A stretch of 64,000 nucleotides of DNA from JACPJP01 sp964650285 (GTDB taxonomy: Archaea > Nanobdellota > Nanobdellia > Woesearchaeales > GW2011-AR4), in contig CAZYSP010000002.1 in the NCBI GenBank assembly GCA_964650285.1, positions 1 to 64,000 on the forward strand. Direction: 5' to 3'. A model generated the notes under the pieces. That model was not told the origin of the DNA, did no database searches, and was given only the letters and a program-made list of their open reading frames with translations. How positions within the stretch are numbered: the first letter of the stretch is position 1; every line of letters starts with the position of its first letter. The position numbers were made by a program, and so were the translations under genes. Shown here piece after piece: positions 50,763-57,972 of this stretch.

Positions 50763-52091
50763 ATGATTGATATCTATGCAGTTGGAGGCTATAATGATGT
50801 AGGTAAGAACTGCACAGCGATAGATGTTGATGGAGAGGTTATTATAATAGATCTGGGCATTCATCTGGATAACTACATAAAGCTGACACAAGATGAAGAT
50901 ATTGTGAAGATAAGTGCAGAGAAGTTAATGAAGGTTGGAGCTGTTCCTGATATTTCTGTTTTGGACAAGGTAAAAAATAATGTCAAAGTTATTGTGGTGG
51001 GCCACGCTCATCTGGATCATATAGGGGCAATCCCTTATATTGCGGATAAATTTAATGCTCCTGTTATATGTGCACCTTACACTGCCGAGGTAATAAAAAG
51101 CATTTTGAAAGATGACAGAATTAAACTTAAAAATGAAATAAAAACAGTAAACCTGAATTCTTTTTATAAGGTAAGCGATAATCTGAAAATTGAGTTGATA
51201 TATATTACTCATTCTGTTCCGCAGGCTACTTTAGTTGCGATACATACAAAATATGGCGTAATTATTTATGCGAATGATTTCAAATTGGATTTACACCCTA
51301 CTTTGGGAAAAGCACCTGATTTCAAAAGGCTGGAAGAACTTGGTAAAAAAGGAGTTGTTGCCTTGGTAGTTGAGTCAACTTATGCAAATGATGCAAAAAA
51401 GATGCCTTCAGAAAAGGTTGCAAAGGAGATGCTTAGAGATGTTTTATTGGGTACAAACAACAAAGACAATTTGATTATAGTTACTACTTTCTCCTCCCAC
51501 ATTGCGAGACTCAAATCAATTATAGAGTTTGGCAAGAAATTGAACAGGAAGATTGTTTTATTAGGGAGGTCTTTAGCAAAGTATGTGGGGGCTGCAGAGA
51601 ATATAGGGATAGTAAATTTTTCCAAAGATGTTAAAATTGTAAAATACAGCAGACAAATAAAAAGAATGCTGAAAAAGGTTGACAAGGACAGAAAAAAATA
51701 TTTGCTGGTTGTTACAGGACATCAAGGAGAGTCAAAATCTGTTTTATATAAGATTGCTAAAGGCGAATTTGAATTTGATTTGCACCCGGAAGATAATGTA
51801 GTGTTTTCCTGCAGAACTATACCAACACCAACAAACATAGCAAACAGGGAAGCTTTGGAAAATGAGTTAAAGCAAACAGGGGTAAGAATCTTCAAAGATA
51901 TACACCAATCAGGCCATGCTGCAAGAGAGGATTTAAGGGATGTAATAAACTGGTTAAAACCAGAGAATATTATTCCTTCCCATGGAAATAAAGAGATGAA
52001 AGATACTTTAGCTGAATTGGGAGTTGAGATGGGGTACAAGATAGGTAAGAATATATTTTTAGTAAAGGACGGACAAAAAATTAGCATTTAA
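50763..52091 (+). CDS. rnj: RNase J-family beta-CASP ribonuclease
   Basis: 442 residues; a metallo-beta-lactamase/beta-CASP 5'-3' exoribonuclease of the archaeal RNase J type. Metal motif H81AHLDH86, THSVPQA, NDFKLDLHP and the beta-CASP motifs VESTYAND, TTFSSHIARL and the HQSGHAAREDL / PSHGN end are visible. It lacks the KH domains of archaeal CPSF-like proteins, which favours RNase J. Probably decays RNA with the exosome. Confidence 0.92.
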   Translation: MIDIYAVGGYNDVGKNCTAIDVDGEVIIIDLGIHLDNYIKLTQDEDIVKISAEKLMKVGAVPDISVLDKVKNNVKVIVVGHAHLDHIGAIPYIADKFNAPVICAPYTAEVIKSILKDDRIKLKNEIKTVNLNSFYKVSDNLKIELIYITHSVPQATLVAIHTKYGVIIYANDFKLDLHPTLGKAPDFKRLEELGKKGVVALVVESTYANDAKKMPSEKVAKEMLRDVLLGTNNKDNLIIVTTFSSHIARLKSIIEFGKKLNRKIVLLGRSLAKYVGAAENIGIVNFSKDVKIVKYSRQIKRMLKKVDKDRKKYLLVVTGHQGESKSVLYKIAKGEFEFDLHPEDNVVFSCRTIPTPTNIANREALENELKQTGVRIFKDIHQSGHAAREDLRDVINWLKPENIIPSHGNKEMKDTLAELGVEMGYKIGKNIFLVKDGQKISI

Positions 52092-52102
52092 AAACGCAAA
52101 AA

Positions 52103-52110
52103 TATATAAA
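52103..52110 (+). promoter_or_regulatory. TATA box of the PCNA gene
   Basis: TATATAAA 41 bp before the PCNA ATG. A start about 25 bp downstream leaves a leader of about 15 nt that carries GGGGGT (52137-52142), so this mRNA has a short leader, unlike the leaderless candidates here. Confidence 0.5.
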
Positions 52111-52150
52111 TCAAGAGTCATTTTCTAAATGCTATTGGGGGTTAAATAAT

Positions 52151-52897
52151 ATGAGACTTACTCTTGCAGAGCCCAGGTACCTAAAGGAAAGCATATCAAT
52201 AATTTCTGATCTAGTTAATGAGGCAAGATTTAAAGTAAATAAGGAAGCTATTGAGCTTGTAGCTATGGATCCTGCGAATGTTGCCATGGTTATTTTTAAA
52301 TTGCTAGCGAGCTCTTTTACAGAGTATGATGTAAAGAAAGATGTTGAAATTGCGATTAATTTAAGCAGTCTGAAGCAGATAATGAGGAGGGCAAAACCAG
52401 ATGACATGCTCACTCTTGAGCTTGATCCTGAAAATAAGTTAAGGATACAATTAAAAGGAAACAATTTGAGAACATTTAATCTGCCGATAATAGAGTTTGA
52501 TGAAAAAGAGCAAAAAATACCTAATTTAAAATTTCCTGTTTCTATAAATCTTCCTTCAGGGATACTGAATGATGCTATTGAGGATGTTGATGTGGTTGCA
52601 GAGTCTGTCACTTTTATAGCAGAGCCCAAAAAGTTTATGATAAGTGCAGAAGGAGACTTGAGCCAAGCAAAAATTGAGGTTAAGGAAGACAGCAATACGA
52701 AAATAAAAGTAGATGGAAATGAAAAAATAAATGCAAAGTACAGCATTGAATATCTTAAAAAGATGATAGCTGGTAGCAAGATTGCTGATGATGTTTCTAT
52801 TTATTTTAATAAAGATTATCCATTAAAGCTTGAGTACAAGACAGTTGATAAGGTAATGTTGAGTTTTATTCTTGCTCCAAGAGTTGAGAACGATTAA
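52151..52897 (+). CDS. pcn: DNA sliding clamp PCNA
   Basis: 248 residues, the usual PCNA length. MRLTLAEPRYLKESISIISDLVNEARF, LVAMDPANVAMVIF, KQIMRRAKPDDMLTLEL, and the interdomain and C-terminal LAPRVEN segments are archaeal PCNA. It tethers polymerase, ligase and FEN1 to DNA as a trimer. Located just downstream of RNase J but with its own promoter. Confidence 0.95.
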   Translation: MRLTLAEPRYLKESISIISDLVNEARFKVNKEAIELVAMDPANVAMVIFKLLASSFTEYDVKKDVEIAINLSSLKQIMRRAKPDDMLTLELDPENKLRIQLKGNNLRTFNLPIIEFDEKEQKIPNLKFPVSINLPSGILNDAIEDVDVVAESVTFIAEPKKFMISAEGDLSQAKIEVKEDSNTKIKVDGNEKINAKYSIEYLKKMIAGSKIADDVSIYFNKDYPLKLEYKTVDKVMLSFILAPRVEND

Positions 52898-52917
52898 CTT
52901 ACTCGTAAGAGCTAAAG

Positions 52918-53511
52918 TTAAATTGCCAAGAAGAGAATCTGACCTATGAAGCCACTTACTATTGGGACTATTAAATTGTCATCTAATTCATCCACTATGG
53001 TTTCTGTGATTGTCGCTGCAAATGCCATAATTATTAGGATATAAATATTGATTGAGAACAACAAGCTTATTGCTACTGCCACTATCAAATTTGTTATTAG
53101 TTCTGTTACAAATCCTACAACTGTCTTATTGCGGAAGAGTATTGTTGTTCCGTGCTTTTTTCCTACAACAGCAGCCAACATATCGCCAAAAGTTGTCATC
53201 AATAAAGCTGCAAGCGCAATAGGAGTGTCAAAAGCTGCAAGAGCTATTATTGTTGATGAAAGAAAAAATATAACACCATAGGCCCTGTATTCTTCTTTGG
53301 GTCTTATAAACTTATGAAAAAATGGGACCTTGAAATTAAGATCTAATCTAAAGTACTCTAAAATTAGGAATATTATCAGTAATGCGACCAGGAAAAGAAG
53401 TGCTGCTTGCTGTCCTGCCTGGTTTTTTATTGCAAAGTATATTATAAGAACTATTAAGATTGTTATATGTATTATTTTTTTGCTTATTTCATGAAGAAAT
53501 TCCCAGACCAT
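52918..53511 (-). CDS. SEC59/dolichol kinase-like protein, second paralogue
   Basis: About 197 residues from ATG 53511 (MVWEFLHEISKKIIHIT). Same family as 34974: RKLIHI-like KKIIHITIL, then TTFGDMLAAVVGKKHG (aspartate-containing nucleotide site), KTVVGFVTELI and DELDDNLIVPIVSGF. Six or seven membrane helices. The two paralogues may phosphorylate different polyprenols or phospholipid precursors. Convergent with PCNA. Confidence 0.75.
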   Translation of the reverse strand: MVWEFLHEISKKIIHITILIVLIIYFAIKNQAGQQAALLFLVALLIIFLILEYFRLDLNFKVPFFHKFIRPKEEYRAYGVIFFLSSTIIALAAFDTPIALAALLMTTFGDMLAAVVGKKHGTTILFRNKTVVGFVTELITNLIVAVAISLLFSINIYILIIMAFAATITETIVDELDDNLIVPIVSGFIGQILFLAI

Positions 53512-53596
53512 AGCTCTTATAAACAAAGCATAGTTTATATAGTTTTCTTAAGTTAAAAACAAAATATATTTAAACCCCGAATAAAATTAGGATGTT

Positions 53597-53812
53597 ATGC
53601 CTAAAGAAGGACTTTTTGAAAATTTGGTTGTGACAGTAATAGCATCACTGCTTCTCGTTGCCTTAGGGGTAATCTATTTTATAGCGGCATTGTTGATTAT
53701 AAGGTTCAGCTCTGGTTTGATGGGTTACTCTCCAGACGCGAACTGGGTTGTTTTATCTTCGGCTGTTATTGTAGTTGGTATTATGGTTGGTTCTGCAATT
53801 AAGAATGCTTAG
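53597..53812 (+). CDS. Two-helix small membrane protein
   Basis: 71 residues with two membrane helices (about 9-32, VVTVIASLLLVALGVIYFIA; and about 48-66, WVVLSSAVIVVGIMVGSA) joined by a polar loop GLMGYSPDAN. N-terminus short and acidic/basic mixed. A TATA-like TATTTAAA lies about 25 bp before ATG, consistent with a leaderless mRNA. No family recognised. Confidence 0.6.
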   Translation: MPKEGLFENLVVTVIASLLLVALGVIYFIAALLIIRFSSGLMGYSPDANWVVLSSAVIVVGIMVGSAIKNA

Positions 53813-53814
53813 AA

Positions 53815-53925
53815 TACGGCAGCCGGGACTCACAAATCCTGAAGGATTTCTGGTCTCCCTCTGGGATATTTGAACCCGGGTTAGAGGCTTGGGAAGCCCC
53901 TGTCTTACCACTGGACCACTGCCGT
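53815..53925 (-). tRNA. tRNA-Gly(CCC) with a 40-nt intron in the T-loop
   Basis: Acceptor ACGGCAG pairs with CTGCCGT, discriminator A; D arm GTCC-AGTGGTAA-GAC; anticodon arm GGGGC-TTCCCAA-GCCTC with anticodon CCC. The T stem CCGGG-TTCAAA is interrupted by 40 nt (53829-53868) before T-CCCGG completes it, giving a 71-nt mature tRNA. The intron itself has an AAATCC-ttca-GGATTT hairpin. Position 59/60 introns are non-canonical. A1-U72 is unusual for glycine. CCA not encoded. Confidence 0.88.
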
Positions 53926-53981
53926 ATATTATGTATTATGAAAACACAAAGTATTAATAATAATTATGCAAATTTTAGGTT

Positions 53982-55004
53982 ATGGTTGTTATAAGTCAGA
54001 ATCCTGTTGATAATGTTATAATTGGGGTAATAGCTATTGTTTTTCTTGTGTTTGTTGCAGACAAGGTAATTGGGAAATTAATAAAGCTAGGTAAAAAATT
54101 TGGTATTTCCCAAATTTTTATAGGACTGACTGTAATAGCCGTAGGTACTAGTTTACCAGAGATAACAACAGGTGTTGTTGCCAGCTTGGATATAGTAAGT
54201 GGGAATATAGACTCTTTCATAGCATCTGGTACTGTTTTAGGGACAAATATAGGCTCGGATATTGTACAGCAAAGCCTGATTATAGGCATTGTAGGACTTT
54301 TAGCAGTTACACACTTAGGAGCTATACATGTAAGGAGGGATTTTCTAAAAACAGATGGACTTGTAATGATTATGGCAGCAATTTTGCTTCTGTTATTTGC
54401 GCTTGATAAAGAGATAAGCAGGGCAGAAGGAGCAGTATTATTTTTTGGCTACATTTTTTTCCTGTGGTTTTTGTGGATGAAAGAGGATGAAAGGATACAT
54501 AACCACAAGAAAGTTGAGCTGAATTGGAATGATAAAAAAAATATTTTTATTGATTTATTTTACATTCTTGCAGGACTTGTTATTATAATTTTTAGTGCAG
54601 AATATATTTTGAGGATTACAGAGTTTTTTGTAATAAGGTATGAAATTGGAAGCTCTTTAATAGGAATTTTGGCTATAGGCATTGCAACCGCACTTCCAGA
54701 ATTAACAGCTTCTATTACAGCTATCTTAAAAGGCGCTTCATCAATCTCATTAGGGACTTTGATAGGGAGCAACATAACTAACCCTATGTTTGCTTTAGGA
54801 CTGGGAGCAATGATTTCCTCTTATCAGGTTCCAAGACCTGTAATAGTATATGACATTCCAGTTAAGATAGTAAGCGGGCTTATTTTAATGTGGTTTTTAT
54901 GGACAAACAAAATATTTACAAAAAAAGAGGCAATGACTATGATAACTATTTATCTTGTTTATGTGTTGGTAAGACTAAGGTATTTTCCTGTGGATATCAT
55001 ATAA
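53982..55004 (+). CDS. CaCA-family cation exchanger (Na+/Ca2+ type)
   Basis: 340 residues and about 10 membrane helices in two inverted repeats, each carrying the alpha motif: GLTVIAVGTSLPEITTGVVASLDIVSGN...GTNIGSD and ILAIGIATALPELTASITAILKG...LIGSNITNP. The acidic residues at SLPE and ALPE bind cation. Length fits archaeal exchangers. Exchanges cytosolic Ca2+ or another cation for Na+. Confidence 0.92.
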   Translation: MVVISQNPVDNVIIGVIAIVFLVFVADKVIGKLIKLGKKFGISQIFIGLTVIAVGTSLPEITTGVVASLDIVSGNIDSFIASGTVLGTNIGSDIVQQSLIIGIVGLLAVTHLGAIHVRRDFLKTDGLVMIMAAILLLLFALDKEISRAEGAVLFFGYIFFLWFLWMKEDERIHNHKKVELNWNDKKNIFIDLFYILAGLVIIIFSAEYILRITEFFVIRYEIGSSLIGILAIGIATALPELTASITAILKGASSISLGTLIGSNITNPMFALGLGAMISSYQVPRPVIVYDIPVKIVSGLILMWFLWTNKIFTKKEAMTMITIYLVYVLVRLRYFPVDII

Positions 55005-55075
55005 ATCCGATAACTAGAGACTATCGTTAAGAGTTTTTAATAAGTCTAAAAGGTTAATCGGATTTCTAGGATGCC

Positions 55076-55094
55076 AAAAATGCAAAGCATTTTT
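55076..55094. terminator. Bidirectional hairpin between convergent genes
   Basis: AAAAATGC-aaa-GCATTTTT, 8 perfect pairs with an AAA loop, lies between the stops of the exchanger (55004) and the PRC-barrel protein (55121). T-rich on both strands, it could end transcription both ways. A second inverted repeat AAATCCGAT (55003-55011 with 55057-55065) begins at the exchanger stop codon. Confidence 0.45.
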
Positions 55095-55120
55095 GTGCAT
55101 ATAAAAAAAGAATTAAAAAA

Positions 55121-55402
55121 TTATTCCTCCTTCTGCTGCTCTTCTTCTTCAGAATATGAAGGAATAGCAGCCCGGCTTATTATCATTATATCGCCAATGG
55201 ATTTTACAAGCTGGTGGGGCACTATTACGCCTTTTGCAGAACCAAGAACCTTATTAAGAAATGAGCTTTTTGTTGCTTTTACGCGCCACCCAAACACCTT
55301 GTTTTGGGTTATTATAGATTCTTCAACATCTCCAAAATATTCTCCTGTATCAGTAAATACCCTCATGTCAAAAGCTTCAGTTATTTTTTTCATCTTAAGC
55401 AT
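55121..55402 (-). CDS. PRC-barrel domain protein
   Basis: 93 residues from ATG 55402, preceded by GGTGGTG. A PRC-barrel beta-domain is evident: EAFDMRVFTDTGEYFGDVEESII and GVIVPHQLVKSIGDIMIIS. The tail is acidic (SEEEEQQKEE). Small archaeal PRC-barrel proteins are proposed to bind RNA or cell-division (CdpB-like) complexes; which applies is unknown. Confidence 0.8.
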   Translation of the reverse strand: MLKMKKITEAFDMRVFTDTGEYFGDVEESIITQNKVFGWRVKATKSSFLNKVLGSAKGVIVPHQLVKSIGDIMIISRAAIPSYSEEEEQQKEE

Positions 55403-55500
55403 TAAGCACCACCTTTGTTGGTACTGATTTAATAGTAGCAAGTATTTAAAATCTTCGTTTTTTAGGAAGTTTTTTAAAAATACAGCTTATCTTAGAAAGT

Positions 55501-56190
55501 ATGAATTACAGGAACCTTAGAATAATAGGAACTTCGCATATAGCGAAACAAAGCTTAGATGATGTAGAGAAAGAAATAGAAGGGAGAAAACTAGATATAA
55601 TTGCCCTGGAGCTTGACAGGAAAAGGCTATATGGCCTTTTTAGGAAATCTGGTAAGATAAGGATTTATGATATAAAAAGAGTGGGCATTAAGGGTTTTAT
55701 TTTTTCCTTGATAGGCGCATGGGCTGAAAAAAAGCTTGGAAATCTGGTAGGAGTATCTCCTGGCTCTGAGATGAAAAAAGCTGTCAGACTGGCAAGAAAG
55801 CATAACATAAAAATAGCGTTAATTGACCAGGATATAGAGATTACATTGAGAAATTTCTCAAAAAGTCTAACTTGGAAAGAAAAGTGGAATTTTATTGTTG
55901 ATATAGTAAAGGCTGTTTTTACCAAGAAAAAGGTTATAGAATTTGATTTAACAAAAGTTCCAAGCAAAAAGGTCATTAAAAAACTGGTTGGGCAGGTTAA
56001 AAAAAGATATCCTAATATTTATAAGGTTCTTATAGAAGAGAGGAATAATGTTATGGCTGATAATTTGAGAAAGATTATGGAAACACATCAAGACAAAAAA
56101 ATACTTGCTATTATTGGAGCTGGTCATGAAGATGATATTTTGGAGCTAATAAAAAGGCCTAGTATTAGTTATTCTTTTAAAATAGGGTAG
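55501..56190 (+). CDS. TraB/GumN-family protein
   Basis: 229 residues matching the TraB domain (TIKI/PrgY-like): RIIGTSHIAKQS with the GTSH motif, DIIALELDRKRL with the conserved ELD, and the C-terminal IIGAGHEDDI with GAGH. Eukaryal relatives are metal-dependent proteases; archaeal ones are of uncertain function. It lacks the C-terminal membrane helices of many archaeal TraB proteins. Followed after 64 bp by the M50-like gene. Confidence 0.85.
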   Translation: MNYRNLRIIGTSHIAKQSLDDVEKEIEGRKLDIIALELDRKRLYGLFRKSGKIRIYDIKRVGIKGFIFSLIGAWAEKKLGNLVGVSPGSEMKKAVRLARKHNIKIALIDQDIEITLRNFSKSLTWKEKWNFIVDIVKAVFTKKKVIEFDLTKVPSKKVIKKLVGQVKKRYPNIYKVLIEERNNVMADNLRKIMETHQDKKILAIIGAGHEDDILELIKRPSISYSFKIG

Positions 56191-56254
56191 GTTGTTGATT
56201 TGTTATTCTTTTAAAACAACACATTTAAATATAATATTTATAAAAGTAAAGTCC

Positions 56255-57013
56255 ATGGGAGAAATAGTTGATTTATTGAATAAGATAAAGAGGTATTTCA
56301 AGTTTACTCCATTAGAGATAAGAAGCCTTATTATAGCAATTGTGGTTATAGCTTTTATAATTTCTTTTTCAGAGTGGGGTTATGGAGATGTTTTTAGTTT
56401 TAGAACAGGGTTGTTTAATTGGTTCAATGCTATTTTGATTGTTGCTTTGTCTTTTCTGGTGCATCTGTCTATCCAAAGAATATGGTCTTTAGGTACTGGA
56501 TATAAATTGGAATGGAAAATGTGGAGTTTTGGGTTGTTGTTTGGCTTAATAATGGCCTTTTTGACTAATGGAAAAATCTGGCTCATACTTCCAGGAGGAT
56601 TTATTGTACACCATATGGCAGGGCATAGGCTTGGGTGGTTTAGGTATGGAATCAATTATTGGGCTGTTGGATTGATAGCAGCAACAGGACCTGTTGCAAG
56701 CATAGCCCTTGCTGCAATATTCAAGGCTTTAAGCGGTTTAGTGGTCAGTTCTTTGATACAAAAAGTGATTGTTTTTAACATTGCTTATGCTCTTTATAGT
56801 TTACTTCCTATACCGCCGTTAGATGGCAGCAGGACTTTTTACGGAAGCAGGATGCTTTATGCTTTTTCAACAGCTGCTATTGTAGCAGCCGCAATATTAT
56901 TAAACTTAAACATAAGTGTATGGGTTGCAGCAGTATCATCGTTTTTCATTGGAGTTGTTTTATGGATATTGTATTACATATTTTTTGAGCACAAGGCTTG
57001 GAGTGGGGAGTAG
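56255..57013 (+). CDS. Site-2-protease-like (M50) membrane protein lacking the catalytic motif
   Basis: 252 residues from ATG 56255; six membrane helices arranged as in archaeal M50 proteins. Where HExxH is expected the sequence is FLVHLSIQRIW, so the catalytic Glu and the second zinc His are both missing. The GYKLEWKMWSFGLLFG and IPPLDGSRTF segments (the NPDG-type motif) are intact, so homology is clear. Probably a non-proteolytic relative that binds or scaffolds membrane substrates. Confidence 0.8.
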   Translation: MGEIVDLLNKIKRYFKFTPLEIRSLIIAIVVIAFIISFSEWGYGDVFSFRTGLFNWFNAILIVALSFLVHLSIQRIWSLGTGYKLEWKMWSFGLLFGLIMAFLTNGKIWLILPGGFIVHHMAGHRLGWFRYGINYWAVGLIAATGPVASIALAAIFKALSGLVVSSLIQKVIVFNIAYALYSLLPIPPLDGSRTFYGSRMLYAFSTAAIVAAAILLNLNISVWVAAVSSFFIGVVLWILYYIFFEHKAWSGE

Positions 57014-57014
57014 A

Positions 57015-57347
57015 ATGGCCGAGTTTTTCTTCAAGAACTGGGCAGAGTTTTTCTTTTTTGTAGTTATGGTTATTGGACTGATTGTTGCATTGTGGGCTAC
57101 AAGCTTTAGCGCGGTTATAAGCTATATTGTTGTTTTTTTGAGCGGCATGATTGGTGGAAGATTGTTGTATGACAGGAAAAAGAATCTGACATTCCCATAT
57201 TACATAATTATAATCGGGTTTTTAATAGGATATGTTGCAGGAACTTATTATGGCAGCAGGAAAGTTGTCATTATATTGTTTATTTTTGGGATTTTGCTCA
57301 GCTACCATCTGTATAATAAAGGCTATATCAGGGATGTGCCTTATTGA
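57015..57347 (+). CDS. Small multi-helix membrane protein
   Basis: 110 residues, starting one base after the M50-like stop behind GGGGAG, so translationally coupled. An aromatic N-terminus (MAEFFFKNWAEFFFF) leads into four membrane helices; the last is followed by YHLYNKGYIRDVPY. Glycines (SGMIGGRLLYD) may pack the bundle. Coupling to a degenerate S2P suggests a complex, but no family is recognised. Confidence 0.6.
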   Translation: MAEFFFKNWAEFFFFVVMVIGLIVALWATSFSAVISYIVVFLSGMIGGRLLYDRKKNLTFPYYIIIIGFLIGYVAGTYYGSRKVVIILFIFGILLSYHLYNKGYIRDVPY

Positions 57348-57358
57348 AGATTTATATT

Positions 57359-57907
57359 ATGAAATTCAAGAAAATAACAAGTTCGCATTCTGAAAATTTT
57401 AATGAAATTTGGGAGCTATATGAATCTTCATTTCCACCTGATGAAAAAAGAGATTTTGAAAAACAGGTTAAAATATTTTGTAAAGAGCCATACACTTTCT
57501 ATGCAGTATACAATAAAGACTTATTGATAGGAATCATGGATATATGGAATCTTGGTAAATTTGTATTTATTGAGCATTTGGCAGTCAAAGAAAAATTGAG
57601 AGGACAAGGCTTTGGAACAAAATTGCTAAAAGACTTTATTATTCAAAGAAATAAAAAGATTATTTTAGAAGTGGAAAGGCCAAATACTAATGCAGCAAAA
57701 ATAAAGATAAAATTTTATGAAAAACAAGGATTCAAACTAAATAAGTATAATTATATACAACCACCATACAATAAAGATAAGAATTCGGTGCCTTTATTCT
57801 TAATGACTTATCCTAAGGCAATAAGCAAATCTGAATTTTCAAAAATTAGGAAGAAAATCCACGCAACAGTTTATGAGTGTGAAAAACCATATCTTGGCAT
57901 TAATTAA
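57359..57907 (+). CDS. GNAT-family N-acetyltransferase
   Basis: 182 residues from ATG 57359. The GNAT core is recognisable: IWELYESSFPPDEKRDF, FIEHLAVKEKLRGQGFGTKLLKDF with the acetyl-CoA loop RGQGFGT, then LEVERPNTNAAKIKIKFYEKQGF. The N-terminal motif SSFPPDEKR is frequent in uncharacterised archaeal and bacterial GNATs. Substrate unknown. Confidence 0.87.
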   Translation: MKFKKITSSHSENFNEIWELYESSFPPDEKRDFEKQVKIFCKEPYTFYAVYNKDLLIGIMDIWNLGKFVFIEHLAVKEKLRGQGFGTKLLKDFIIQRNKKIILEVERPNTNAAKIKIKFYEKQGFKLNKYNYIQPPYNKDKNSVPLFLMTYPKAISKSEFSKIRKKIHATVYECEKPYLGIN

Positions 57908-57972
57908 GTGGATTCTTTATTTTTCTTTAAAACTTCATAATATATATAAATAAAAACGTATTCTTAGATGAC

